DNA from: Candidatus Acetothermia bacterium
Lineage (GTDB): Bacteria > Bipolaricaulota > Bipolaricaulia > Bipolaricaulales > Bipolaricaulaceae
Assembly: GCA_003551325.1 (NCBI GenBank)
Contig: PUMK01000199.1
Location: 1 to 11,001 of the forward strand
DNA length: 11,001 bases
Reading direction: 5' to 3'
Positions 1 through 6,953 of this stretch are shown piece by piece. The notes under the pieces are model-generated. The model saw only the letters and a list, made by a program, of their open reading frames with translations, was not told where the DNA came from and did no database searches. Position 1 is the first letter of the stretch, and every line of letters begins with the position of its first letter. A program made the position numbers and the translations under genes.

Positions 1-1
1 C

Positions 2-139
2 GGCTACACAGTGGTGTGGGTGGAGGATGGCGTGAGCGCCTTGTCCGCGTTCGATATGCATTGCGCGCTGCGTCAAGCCACGTTCCTCTATGGAGCCAGC
101 GTCACACGGGCGCAGGGCGTCGTGTTCAGAACGGGATAG
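2..139 (+). CDS. C-terminal fragment of a probable isochorismatase-family cysteine hydrolase
   Basis: The reading frame is open from the left edge to a TAG at 137-139 and encodes 45 residues beginning GYTVVWVEDGVSALS. A GY-x-V-x-V-x-(E/D)D-(A/G) strand followed by a short helix with a conserved H and A-L, and then a 'GA-x-V' strand, is the usual ending of nicotinamidase/isochorismatase-like hydrolases, and the order here fits that. The catalytic Asp, Lys and Cys would all lie outside the window, so the family call rests on the tail alone and the substrate cannot be guessed. The stop codon overlaps the Shine-Dalgarno of the next gene (TAG then GAGG), which points to co-transcription and translational coupling with the metalloprotease. 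The frame is supported by this junction as much as by the protein similarity. Confidence 0.55.
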   Translation, partial: GYTVVWVEDGVSALSAFDMHCALRQATFLYGASVTRAQGVVFRTG

Positions 140-143
140 GAGG
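138..143 (+). promoter_or_regulatory. Shine-Dalgarno AGGAGG deciding a TTG start
   Basis: AGGAGG stands 4 bases before TTG 148-150. No comparable site precedes the in-frame upstream codons, and the frame upstream of 148 is out of phase with the gene that ends at 139. The TTG is therefore preferred as the start of the metalloprotease. Confidence 0.7.
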
Positions 144-147
144 AGCT

Positions 148-1281
148 TTGCTGGGCAAGGGGATCACGCTGTTCAGGCTGTTCGGTTTCAAGGTGCAGAT
201 CGATGCCAGCTGGCTCATCATCGTTGTGCTGGTGACCTGGTCGTTGACGACCGGTGTCTTCCCGGCTCAGTACGAGGGTTTGTCAGCGCTCTCCTATGCG
301 CTCATGGGGGTGGCTGCGGCGATGGGGCTGTTCGCATCGATTGTGTTCCATGAGCTGAGCCACTCCCTTGTCGCCCGGCGGTTCGGCCTTGAGATGCGTG
401 GGATCACGCTGTTCGTGTTTGGGGGCGTGGCGGAGATGGACGACGAGCCCCCCAGCGCTGTCGCGGAGCTGGCGATGGCGGTGGCCGGCCCGGTGTCCAG
501 TGTGATCGCCGGTGGCGCGCTCTACGGACTCTCCGCGATCGGCGTGGCCGGCGGATGGCCGCTCCAGATCACCGGCGTCCTGTTGTACGTGGGGTTGATC
601 AACCTCGTGCTTGCGGCTTTCAACATGGTGCCGGCCTTTCCCTTGGATGGCGGCCGCGTGTTGCGCGCACTCCTCTGGCAGTGGCGGGGCAACCTGCGCT
701 GGGCTACCCGGATTGCCTCCATGGGTGGTTCAGCGTTCGGGGTGCTCTTGATCGCGCTCGGGCTTCTGTACGTGGTCATGGGTGCGTTCATCAGTGGGCT
801 GTGGCTTGCCGTGATCGGCCTGTTCGTGCGCTCGGCCTCCATGGCGTCCTACAGACAGGTGATCACGCGAGAACTCCTTCAAGGGGAGACAGTGCGACGG
901 TTCATGGCCAGTGAACCTGTCACCGTACCGCGCTCTATCTCGGTACGTGAGCTGGTGGAGGACTACGTGTACCGCCATCACCACAAGTTTTACCCCGTGG
1001 TGGACAACGGGAAGCTCCTGGGTTGTGTGACCACGCGGGCGGTCAAGGAGATGCCCACGGAGGAATGGGAACGGCGTGCCGTGAGTGAGCTCGTCAAGAC
1101 CTGTGATCCAGACAACACTGTCTCCCCGGAAACGGACGTCATGGATGCACTGTCGCTGATGCGGAGGACGGGCAACAGCCGGCTGATGGTGGTCGACGGA
1201 GGGCGTCTGGTGGGCATCGTGTCGCTCAAGGATCTGCTGGAGTTCTTAAACCTGAAACTCGATCTTGAAGGGGGCGGCTAG
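148..1281 (+). CDS. M50 site-2-type membrane metalloprotease with two CBS domains
   Basis: Predicted 377-residue integral membrane zinc protease of the site-2 protease family, the kind that cuts substrates inside the membrane. The zinc motif HELSH is at residues 68-72, and the third zinc ligand is D167 in the FNMVPAFPLDGGRVLRA segment. Several hydrophobic segments lie between about residues 15 and 235, with the G-V-A-E-M strand after the first motif as usual. Two CBS domains (about 248-310 and 315-370) follow; in relatives they are thought to sense adenine nucleotides and gate activity. TTG 148 is chosen because of the AGGAGG before it and because MLGKGITLFRLFGFKV is a typical family N-terminus; a longer frame from 16 would run through the preceding gene. 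The gene is 8 bases behind the hydrolase tail, and its stop interlocks with the convergent DUF1667 gene. The substrate is unknown. All catalytic residues are present, so it should be active. Confidence 0.93.
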   Translation: MLGKGITLFRLFGFKVQIDASWLIIVVLVTWSLTTGVFPAQYEGLSALSYALMGVAAAMGLFASIVFHELSHSLVARRFGLEMRGITLFVFGGVAEMDDEPPSAVAELAMAVAGPVSSVIAGGALYGLSAIGVAGGWPLQITGVLLYVGLINLVLAAFNMVPAFPLDGGRVLRALLWQWRGNLRWATRIASMGGSAFGVLLIALGLLYVVMGAFISGLWLAVIGLFVRSASMASYRQVITRELLQGETVRRFMASEPVTVPRSISVRELVEDYVYRHHHKFYPVVDNGKLLGCVTTRAVKEMPTEEWERRAVSELVKTCDPDNTVSPETDVMDALSLMRRTGNSRLMVVDGGRLVGIVSLKDLLEFLNLKLDLEGGG

Positions 1282-1652
1282 CCGGCGTTTCGCCGGGCAA
1301 CGGCGCGCGTTGCGACGAGATCCGCCCCTGTTCCCAGAAGGTCGTGAACGACGGTCTGTCCGATCTTCACCGGAGCCGCGACCGTGAGGCGCTTGATCAC
1401 TTCCATGAGTTCGGTCAGGCGCTCTTTCGGTACGGGACGATCGGTGCGCACGGAGACGAGCGGATCGTCCCCCTCTTCGACCTTGACGCTTGTGGCGAGG
1501 ACCCGCCTGGGTTCGAGTGCTTCCTGACGAGCATATGCCTCTCCGCGGGGGCAGCGGGGACCCTCCAGTCGTGTAAGCTCCCCGCCTTCGATCCGGACCT
1601 TGATCTGGCAGCCCACGGGGCAGGAGACACAGACAAGCTCTCGCTCCGTCAT
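1278..1652 (-). CDS. DUF1667 cysteine-rich protein, probable Fe-S partner of GlpA and the NoxA-like protein
   Basis: A 124-residue soluble protein of the DUF1667 family. Four cysteines near the N-terminus (C8, C11, C15, C34; C-x2-C-x3-C-x18-C, within VCVSCPVGC and GPRCPRG) are spaced much like the N-terminal [4Fe-4S] site of molybdopterin oxidoreductases, so an iron-sulfur cluster is likely. This is inferred from spacing only. No molybdopterin domain follows; the rest is a compact domain (about 65-120) of unknown function. The family is regularly encoded right after a GlpA-like dehydrogenase and a NoxA-like flavoprotein, as here, and is best read as an electron-transfer subunit of that enzyme. 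The start ATG overlaps the flavoprotein stop by four bases (ATGA, 1649-1652), with GGAGG about 11 bases upstream. It is the last gene of the operon, and its TAG shares CTAG 1278-1281 with the opposing protease gene. Confidence 0.88.
   Translation of the reverse strand: MTERELVCVSCPVGCQIKVRIEGGELTRLEGPRCPRGEAYARQEALEPRRVLATSVKVEEGDDPLVSVRTDRPVPKERLTELMEVIKRLTVAAPVKIGQTVVHDLLGTGADLVATRAVARRNAG
1282..1296 (+). terminator. GC-rich hairpin just after the metalloprotease stop
   Basis: CCGGCG-TTT-CGCCGG forms a 6-bp perfect stem directly after the TAG. No T-run follows on the plus strand, and the hairpin lies within the last codons of the convergent DUF1667 gene. It may help end one or both transcripts, but it lacks the form of a standard intrinsic terminator and may be chance in GC-rich DNA. 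Confidence 0.25.
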
Positions 1653-2884
1653 GTGGGAACCACCTCCACCCGAGCTTCGTGTGCGCCGTCGAGCGACGCC
1701 AGCAGTTCCTTCTTGAGCGTGATCTCGACCATTTCGCTTGGGCGAAGCCCTGGCTGGCGGGTCACCACCTGTCCAGCTACCGTTACATGCGCTGGACCGA
1801 TCGGTCGGGACACCCGCAAGGCAAGGCGTCCGGGTGTGCCCGGGGAGAGTGCGGAGGGGACCATGTGAAGGACGTTCTCCCCACGGGTGAGGACGATCTC
1901 GCTCTCTTGGTCAAGCTCTCCTGCCGCGTATCGTGCCGCTTGTGTGCCGGCCAGGCCGCCCGCCTCGGCCACACTGTCCACAAGGTCATAGATGACAGTG
2001 CAGTTACCGGCTGAGAACACCCACGGTGCACGGGTCTGCATCCAGGCGTTGACCTGGGGGCCTTGGTTGGCGGGGTCGCAAGGGAGGAACGGTACCAGTT
2101 CGATCTCAGGGATCAGCCCCACGGAGAGAATCAGGGTGTCGGCGGCGATGAACGCTTCCGTTTCTGGACGCGGTCTTCCCTCCTCATCCACGCTAGCCAC
2201 GGTGACGCCCTCCAACCGACTCCGTCCGTGGAGGGCGGTCACCGTGTGCTGAAGGAGGAGAGGTATATTGAAGTCCTCTAGGCATTGCACGACGTTGCGG
2301 AGGAGCCCGCCTGGGAAGGGCTTGATCTCCAGTACAGCCGCAACGTCCATGCCCTCAAGATGGAGTCTTCGCGCCATGATCAGACCGATGTCGCCCGAAC
2401 CCAAAACCACGGCCCGTCGCCCTGGCAACAGCCCCTGAATGTTGACCAATCGTTGTGCCAGCCCAGCGACAAAGACCCCTGCAGGACGAGGGCCTGGAAT
2501 GCGCAGCGCGCCAAGCGGACGTTCACGCGCACCGGCGGCCCACACCATGGCTTGTGGCTGGAGATCGAGAAGCCCTTGCGGACTCACCGCCCGTACGCGT
2601 CGCTCGGTTGCGTCCACCGAGATCACCTCGGTGGACGACCGAACGGTGGCTCCCGAGCGGCTCAGCTCCTCACGGAGCCGGTGAGCGAACTCGGGACCGG
2701 TCAGCTCCGCTCGGTACCGGTGGAGACCGAACCCCGGGTGGATGCACTGGTCGAGGACACCACCCAGCACGCGACCCCGCTCCAGAAGGCATGTGTGGGC
2801 TCCGGCCTCGGCGGCTGCGCTCGCCGCAGCCATCCCCGCGGCACCGCCGCCCACAACAAGGACGTCCACAGCCGCCGGCTTCAT
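1649..2884 (-). CDS. NoxA-like NAD(P)/FAD-dependent oxidoreductase (GlpB-like role proposed)
   Basis: A 411-residue flavoprotein of the pyridine nucleotide-disulfide oxidoreductase fold. The FAD-binding site is VVGGGAAGMAAA (residues 10-21) with the ribose-binding acid E35. The second dinucleotide site is VVLGSGDIGL (159-168). An ATG-like hinge WAAGARERP is at 115-123, and the C-terminal FAD motif VFSAGNC precedes a D-x-V-D-S-V helix. The conserved LDQCIHPGFGLHRY stretch (44-57) is typical of the subgroup that travels with GlpA-type dehydrogenases. No CxxC redox pair of the thioredoxin reductase type was seen. It probably passes electrons between the GlpA flavin and NAD(P)(H), quinone or another carrier, the acceptor being unknown. 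It overlaps glpA upstream (2881-2884) and DUF1667 downstream (1649-1652), each by ATGA, implying equal and coupled synthesis of three subunits. Confidence 0.9.
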   Translation of the reverse strand: MKPAAVDVLVVGGGAAGMAAASAAAEAGAHTCLLERGRVLGGVLDQCIHPGFGLHRYRAELTGPEFAHRLREELSRSGATVRSSTEVISVDATERRVRAVSPQGLLDLQPQAMVWAAGARERPLGALRIPGPRPAGVFVAGLAQRLVNIQGLLPGRRAVVLGSGDIGLIMARRLHLEGMDVAAVLEIKPFPGGLLRNVVQCLEDFNIPLLLQHTVTALHGRSRLEGVTVASVDEEGRPRPETEAFIAADTLILSVGLIPEIELVPFLPCDPANQGPQVNAWMQTRAPWVFSAGNCTVIYDLVDSVAEAGGLAGTQAARYAAGELDQESEIVLTRGENVLHMVPSALSPGTPGRLALRVSRPIGPAHVTVAGQVVTRQPGLRPSEMVEITLKKELLASLDGAHEARVEVVPT

Positions 2885-4320
2885 GGACGCACCTTCCCTG
2901 AGAGGATGGTCGAACCCGGGGGCCCCTGAGCGATATCTTGGGGGTTGACACCGAGTTCACGGGACAGTATGTGGAGGATGGTGTCGGCACAACTCCCCCC
3001 TTGGCATCGTCCGAAACCTGCCCGTGTCCTGAACTTCACACCATCCAGCGTCCGCGCACCGCGACGGATCGCCTCGACGACTTCGCCCTCCGTAACCTGG
3101 TTGCAGTGGCAGGCCACATGTCCGTAGGTAGGGTCCTCACGGATCAAGGCAGCCCATGCTTGATCGCTGAGTTCGAACGGTCTGCGAGGAGCTGGGCGGT
3201 ACGGGTTGAACCTGCTGCGGGATGTGAGCCCGTGCTCAGGGGCGATCACCTCGCGTACGAGCCACCGTGCCACGGCTGGGGCGGCTGTGAGTCCAGGGGA
3301 ACGCATTGCTGCCGCTTGGTAGAACCCCTTTACAGGCGTGGGTCCCAGCAGGAAGTCCTCGGATGGGGACTCCGGACGCAGACCGGCGAACGTCTTCACG
3401 GTCTTTGAGAGGTCAAGCGAGGGAACGAGACGCCTGGCTCCGTCCACCGTGGCGCGAAGCCCATCCGTCGTGGTGTCGGTGGCCTCCCGAGCTTCGGGGG
3501 GGAGGTCCTCCGCTGTAGGGCCGAGCAGGATCCCGCCGTCCACCGTGGGCAGAACAAGGATTCCCTTTGAGGCGGGGTTCGGGGCGGGGAAGAGAATGCT
3601 TCGAACAAGGCCTCCTACGGCTTTGTCCAACAAGATGTACTCTCCGCGGCGAGGGATCAGCGGGGACCCGTTCACGCCGGCCATGGCGGCTACCCGATCG
3701 GTGTAGAGACCGGCGGCATTGACCACGATGTCCACCGACTCTCGCCGGCCGGCAACGGACAGGGCACGGATGCTGCCTGAACGGACTTCCACGTCCGTGA
3801 CCTCGTGCTCGGTGAGAAGCATCCCTCCATTGGCCACAGCGTTTTCCGCCGCGGCGATGGCCAGGGCCCATGGCTCGGTGATCCCTGCAGTCGGTGCCCA
3901 CAGCCCGGCGAGGACCTTCGGGTTGAGAGCCGGCTCGTGAGTGCGGAGCTCCTCGGGCGACGCGATCTCCAGTCCCCGAATCCCGTTGGCCTCGCCTTGG
4001 TTCTTGAGGTGTTCAAGGACATCGAGGTCCGCCTTGTGCAGAGCGATGACCCACGAGCCAACACGGAGCAGGGGTACTCCGAGTTCCTCACACAGACCCT
4101 CAAACAACGCATTGCCGTGTCCGCAGAACTGCGCGCGCACGGAATCTGGAGCATCGTGAAACCCCGCGTGTACGATCGCGGAGTTGGCCTTGGTGACTCC
4201 CCATCCCACGTCCGGGTAACGTTCCAGGAGCAGCACCTCCGCCTCATATCTGCATAGCTCACGGGCGATCAGCGCTCCCACTACCCCGGCCCCGATCACC
4301 GCAACGCGCGGGGCGTTCAT
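2881..4320 (-). CDS. glpA: GlpA-type FAD-dependent glycerol-3-phosphate dehydrogenase with C-terminal BFD [2Fe-2S] domain
   Basis: A 479-residue protein expected to oxidise sn-glycerol 3-phosphate to dihydroxyacetone phosphate. The DAO-type FAD domain starts at once with VAVIGAGVVG (G10, G12, G15) and E33, followed by the TKANSAIVHAGFH segment (43-55) common to GlpA and L-2-hydroxyglutarate oxidase relatives. The tail carries a BFD-like [2Fe-2S] domain with C404-x-C406 (CHCNQVTEGEV) and C439-x4-C444 (RCQGGSC), as in anaerobic GlpA. ATG 4320 is chosen because GAGAGG lies 6 bases upstream and the dinucleotide motif follows immediately; the open frame further upstream is antisense to the HAD gene. 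The gene starts inside the stop of the HAD gene (ATGA, 4317-4320) and ends inside the start of the NoxA-like gene. A related 2-hydroxyacid oxidase function is possible, but the partners and the GDPD genes favour glycerol 3-phosphate. Confidence 0.85.
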   Translation of the reverse strand: MNAPRVAVIGAGVVGALIARELCRYEAEVLLLERYPDVGWGVTKANSAIVHAGFHDAPDSVRAQFCGHGNALFEGLCEELGVPLLRVGSWVIALHKADLDVLEHLKNQGEANGIRGLEIASPEELRTHEPALNPKVLAGLWAPTAGITEPWALAIAAAENAVANGGMLLTEHEVTDVEVRSGSIRALSVAGRRESVDIVVNAAGLYTDRVAAMAGVNGSPLIPRRGEYILLDKAVGGLVRSILFPAPNPASKGILVLPTVDGGILLGPTAEDLPPEAREATDTTTDGLRATVDGARRLVPSLDLSKTVKTFAGLRPESPSEDFLLGPTPVKGFYQAAAMRSPGLTAAPAVARWLVREVIAPEHGLTSRSRFNPYRPAPRRPFELSDQAWAALIREDPTYGHVACHCNQVTEGEVVEAIRRGARTLDGVKFRTRAGFGRCQGGSCADTILHILSRELGVNPQDIAQGPPGSTILSGKVRP

Positions 4321-5123
4321 CGGCAGCCTCTCTGAGCGAGTTCCGGAAGTTCTGCTAGACTCTCGATGACAACGTCTGGTCGGTACGCGGAGCGCTCCAA
4401 GCACGCTCGCGTAGTCACGCCTGTCAAGGTCAGGATGGCAACAAGACCTGTCTCGAGGGCCATACGAATGTCGGTCTCCAGTCGGTCCCCTACCATGGCG
4501 CACGACGCGGCCGGAAGCTCCAACTCCGCCAAGGCAATCGCCACCATGATCGGGGATGGCTTCCCGGTGATCTCCTCCACGCACCGCTCCGTCGTGGCCT
4601 CTAGAGCGGCGATTACCCCAGCGGTGTCCGGGAGTTCTCCCCCGTCCACAGGGCAGGTCCGATCGGGATTCGTTGCCCAGAAGCGTGACCCACGCCGCAA
4701 CGCTTGGAAAGCGATGTTGAGCTTTCGGTAGTCGAACGTTCGGTCGAACGCAGCGACAACGTGTTCGATGTGGTTCGGGTCTTCGGTGATCCGTAGGCCT
4801 GCCCGTTCCAGTTCTTCGAGCAACGGTGGCTCGCCGATCGCAAATACCCGTGCCCCTGGGGCTACCTGTGCCATGCGGCTGGCCAGCACAAACGACGAGT
4901 TGAGCACATCGGCCTCTGCCGCAGGGATACCCATCCGGGAGAGTTTCTCCGCATAATTGGCGCGCGACTGGAGCGGTTTGTTCGATAGGAAGAGGACCTT
5001 CTGCCCCCTAGCGCGAAGCCGGGCAATGGCGTCGGCTGCCCCGGGGATGACCCGATCCCCGAGGTAGACCGTGCCGTCAAGGTCAAGGATGTAACCCTGG
5101 AGGGCGTTCACGCGTTCGTCCAT
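4317..5123 (-). CDS. HAD-IIA (NagD/AraL-like) sugar- or glycerol-phosphate phosphatase, copy 1
   Basis: A 268-residue HAD hydrolase of subfamily IIA. The four motifs are complete: DLDGT with D14 and D16 (nucleophile and acid/base), FLSNKP with S47, K188 in TGKPSP, and VGDRLETDI with D213 and D218. The long segment between motifs II and III is the C2-type cap that selects the substrate. Members dephosphorylate nucleoside, sugar, phosphoglycolate or glycerol phosphates; some actinobacterial and animal members act on glycerol 3-phosphate, which would suit this operon, but specificity cannot be read from the sequence. ATG 5123 is preceded by AAGGAG at 6 bases. The start lies 16 bases inside the permease gene and the stop overlaps glpA by ATGA. 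The paralogue at 8191-9051 shares the overall plan but differs in motif IV. Confidence 0.9.
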   Translation of the reverse strand: MDERVNALQGYILDLDGTVYLGDRVIPGAADAIARLRARGQKVLFLSNKPLQSRANYAEKLSRMGIPAAEADVLNSSFVLASRMAQVAPGARVFAIGEPPLLEELERAGLRITEDPNHIEHVVAAFDRTFDYRKLNIAFQALRRGSRFWATNPDRTCPVDGGELPDTAGVIAALEATTERCVEEITGKPSPIMVAIALAELELPAASCAMVGDRLETDIRMALETGLVAILTLTGVTTRACLERSAYRPDVVIESLAELPELAQRGCR

Positions 5124-6019
5124 CGCCGGCTCCTTCGTTGCACTAAGGTGACACCCAGAACGACCACCGCAACTGCAGGAAACTGCAGCATGTGAAGCTT
5201 CTCCCCGAGGACAAGCCATCCCAACAGCGCAGTCCCCACGGGTACGAGGTTCAACACCACGTTGGCTTCCGTTGCCTTGAGCCTGACGAGGGCGTGGGTG
5301 TACAGCATGTACGCTAGCGCAGTGTTGACGAGCGCCAGCCCCAACACGATGCCCCACGCTACGGGAGGCATCGACGGGACACCCTCCCAGATGAGAGCCA
5401 GCACGACGAGCGGAATCCCTCCCAGAGCGAGGGGCAAGGCCGTAAGGGGAAGCGTCGGCAGCTGCCGGTCGCGCGCCGCCTGGCGCGCAAGCACGGGAAG
5501 GACCGCGAAGCTCAGCAGCGCGATGACCAAAGCCCCCAACGACGTCGCCGGCGGTGGCTCCAAGTCGCTGGCGAAGAACAGGACGCTTCCCCCGACGGCC
5601 GCCAGAAGTCCTAGCAATTGCAAGCGGCGTGGCGGTTCCTTGAGCCATGCCGTCTCCAAGCCGAGGACCGCGATGGGTACAAGGCAGAGTACAAGCGAAC
5701 CGGCCGTTGCCGTTACCTCCTTCAGTGCCCAGAACAACGCGCCGTTGCCCAGGGTATATTGGCAGAACCCCATCAGGCCGAGCCGCCTCCACTGAGCCCG
5801 CGAGGGTAGAGGGATGCGGGTGCCCCTGCGCACAAACAGAGGCAGCAGCATCACGAACGCCAGCGTGTAGCGCAGGCCCGCTATGGTGACCGGCCCCGTG
5901 TACTCGAGAAGAACCTTCACGCCCACGAACGACGATGACCAGATCGCCGCCACGGTCATCACCTCTGCCGTGGCCAGCCATCGGCGCTCTGGAGTGGTTG
6001 GCCACAGCGTCGTGTTCAT
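5108..6019 (-). CDS. EamA/DMT-family permease
   Basis: A 303-residue membrane protein with about ten hydrophobic helices arranged as two EamA repeats (about residues 20-150 and 160-295). Repeat landmarks are visible: VTIAGLRYTLAFVMLLPL early in the first repeat and LVLGEKLHMLQFPAV near the end of the second, matching the usual P/G-x-x-x-x-R and L-GE signatures. The drug/metabolite transporter superfamily exports or imports small metabolites, often amino acids or nucleotide-related compounds; one family-level call is all the sequence allows. The start ATG overlaps the stop of the secreted GDPD gene (ATGA, 6016-6019), and the 3' end overlaps the HAD gene by 16 bases. Being locked between a GDPD and a phosphatase, it might move a product of phosphodiester cleavage such as a freed alcohol head group or glycerol; this is inference. 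Confidence 0.9.
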   Translation of the reverse strand: MNTTLWPTTPERRWLATAEVMTVAAIWSSSFVGVKVLLEYTGPVTIAGLRYTLAFVMLLPLFVRRGTRIPLPSRAQWRRLGLMGFCQYTLGNGALFWALKEVTATAGSLVLCLVPIAVLGLETAWLKEPPRRLQLLGLLAAVGGSVLFFASDLEPPPATSLGALVIALLSFAVLPVLARQAARDRQLPTLPLTALPLALGGIPLVVLALIWEGVPSMPPVAWGIVLGLALVNTALAYMLYTHALVRLKATEANVVLNLVPVGTALLGWLVLGEKLHMLQFPAVAVVVLGVTLVQRRSRRWTNA

Positions 6020-6930
6020 GGCGCATTGCCTGCCGTCGTGTCATGCTCCTCCGTCCATCGCTGCGGCCAACTCGTGATCACCCCGGTCACCGCTGGATCC
6101 TGCCTGAGAGCGGGGACCGGATGCCGTGAGCCCCAGACGTAGATGAAGTGGCTCGAAGCGGCATAGGCTTCGCCCATCGGTGTTCGGTAACCGCTGAGCA
6201 GCGCTGGTCGTCGGGCAGCGGGGACCATCAGGCCGTCGACGCCCAGCCTGTCGAGATAGGCTGGGCCCGTTAGGGGCATCGTCAGCATCAATGCCGCAAC
6301 CGTGAGGTCCGGGGCACGCGCTTTGAGGTACCGCACGAGACGATGGTCAAACGACGAGATCACCGTCTGGTTCTCCATACCCAGTTCGCGAATCACGGCA
6401 AGTGTGCCGTCGGCAAGTCTGCGACTGGTCCGCGAAAGCCCCAAGACGGAGCTCGTTCCCTTCAGCTCCACGACGGCTTGCATGCCGTGGTCACGCGTCC
6501 ATCGGAGTGCCTCGGCGAGCGTAGGGATGGGTTCTCCTCGGTACGCCTCAGCCTGAGCGGAGGACACCTCTCCCGAGGCGATGGTGCCGAACGGGTCCCT
6601 CTCTGAGAACCAGCTTCCTGCGTCCAACCCGCGAAGCTCCTCAAGCGTGAACTGGGCCACGCGCCATGGCCAGCGCCATGGGTATGCGCGTCGCACGTCG
6701 GTGGTGCGGCGCAGCGTGAGATCGTGCATGAGCACGAGCTCCCCGTCGCCTGTCAGGCGCACGTCGAATTCCCACATCGCGGCGCCAGCGCCCAGGGCTG
6801 CCTCAGCAGCAGCCAGTGTGTTCTCCGGGGCCAGCGACCGCGCCCCGCGGTGAGCAACGATGGTTTCGGAGCCATAGAGCATCGACCCCCCGAGCACGAA
6901 CGCGAGCAGGGGAGCAACGATGCGCTTCAC
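6016..6930 (-). CDS. Glycerophosphodiester phosphodiesterase with signal peptide (GlpQ-like role)
   Basis: A 304-residue GDPD-family enzyme that hydrolyses glycerophosphodiesters to glycerol 3-phosphate and an alcohol. The N-terminus MKRIVAPLLAFVLGGSMLYG has a positive start and a hydrophobic core, indicating export; cleavage near residue 20 would leave the first catalytic strand almost at the mature N-terminus. Catalytic and metal residues are visible: H27-R28 in IVAHRGARS, E36-N37-T, E54 and D56 in EFDVRLT, H69-D in LVLMHD, plus VELKG and SSFDH further on. An insert of basic and aromatic residues after the HD motif (RRAYPWRWPW) recalls GlpQ-type enzymes. The usual C-terminal 'D-G-x-I-T-D-x-P' reads GVITSWP, with Ser in place of the second Asp. 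The start is GTG 6930 with GGAG upstream, 23 bases after the DHH gene. It overlaps the permease by ATGA. It probably acts outside the cytoplasmic membrane. Confidence 0.92.
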   Translation of the reverse strand: MKRIVAPLLAFVLGGSMLYGSETIVAHRGARSLAPENTLAAAEAALGAGAAMWEFDVRLTGDGELVLMHDLTLRRTTDVRRAYPWRWPWRVAQFTLEELRGLDAGSWFSERDPFGTIASGEVSSAQAEAYRGEPIPTLAEALRWTRDHGMQAVVELKGTSSVLGLSRTSRRLADGTLAVIRELGMENQTVISSFDHRLVRYLKARAPDLTVAALMLTMPLTGPAYLDRLGVDGLMVPAARRPALLSGYRTPMGEAYAASSHFIYVWGSRHPVPALRQDPAVTGVITSWPQRWTEEHDTTAGNAP

Positions 6931-6953
6931 GAGGCACTCCGTGCATCCATACG

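Noticed and set aside
16..147. Upstream extension of the metalloprotease
   Set aside because: It overlaps the end of the preceding gene in another frame, and AGGAGG points to TTG 148.
1344..1868. 174-codon plus-strand open frame opposite DUF1667 and the NoxA-like gene
   Set aside because: It lies opposite two well-supported coding frames and encodes nothing recognisable.
2285..2929. 214-codon plus-strand open frame opposite the NoxA-like gene
   Set aside because: It is antisense to a gene with clear FAD and nucleotide motifs; long opposite-strand frames are expected at this G+C content.
4321..4584. Upstream extension of glpA
   Set aside because: The extra residues are antisense to the HAD gene; the FAD motif and ribosome site place the start at 4320.
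5124..6044. Upstream extension of the first HAD gene through the permease region
   Set aside because: It is an out-of-frame reading of the EamA gene; AAGGAG and the DLDGT position support ATG 5123.
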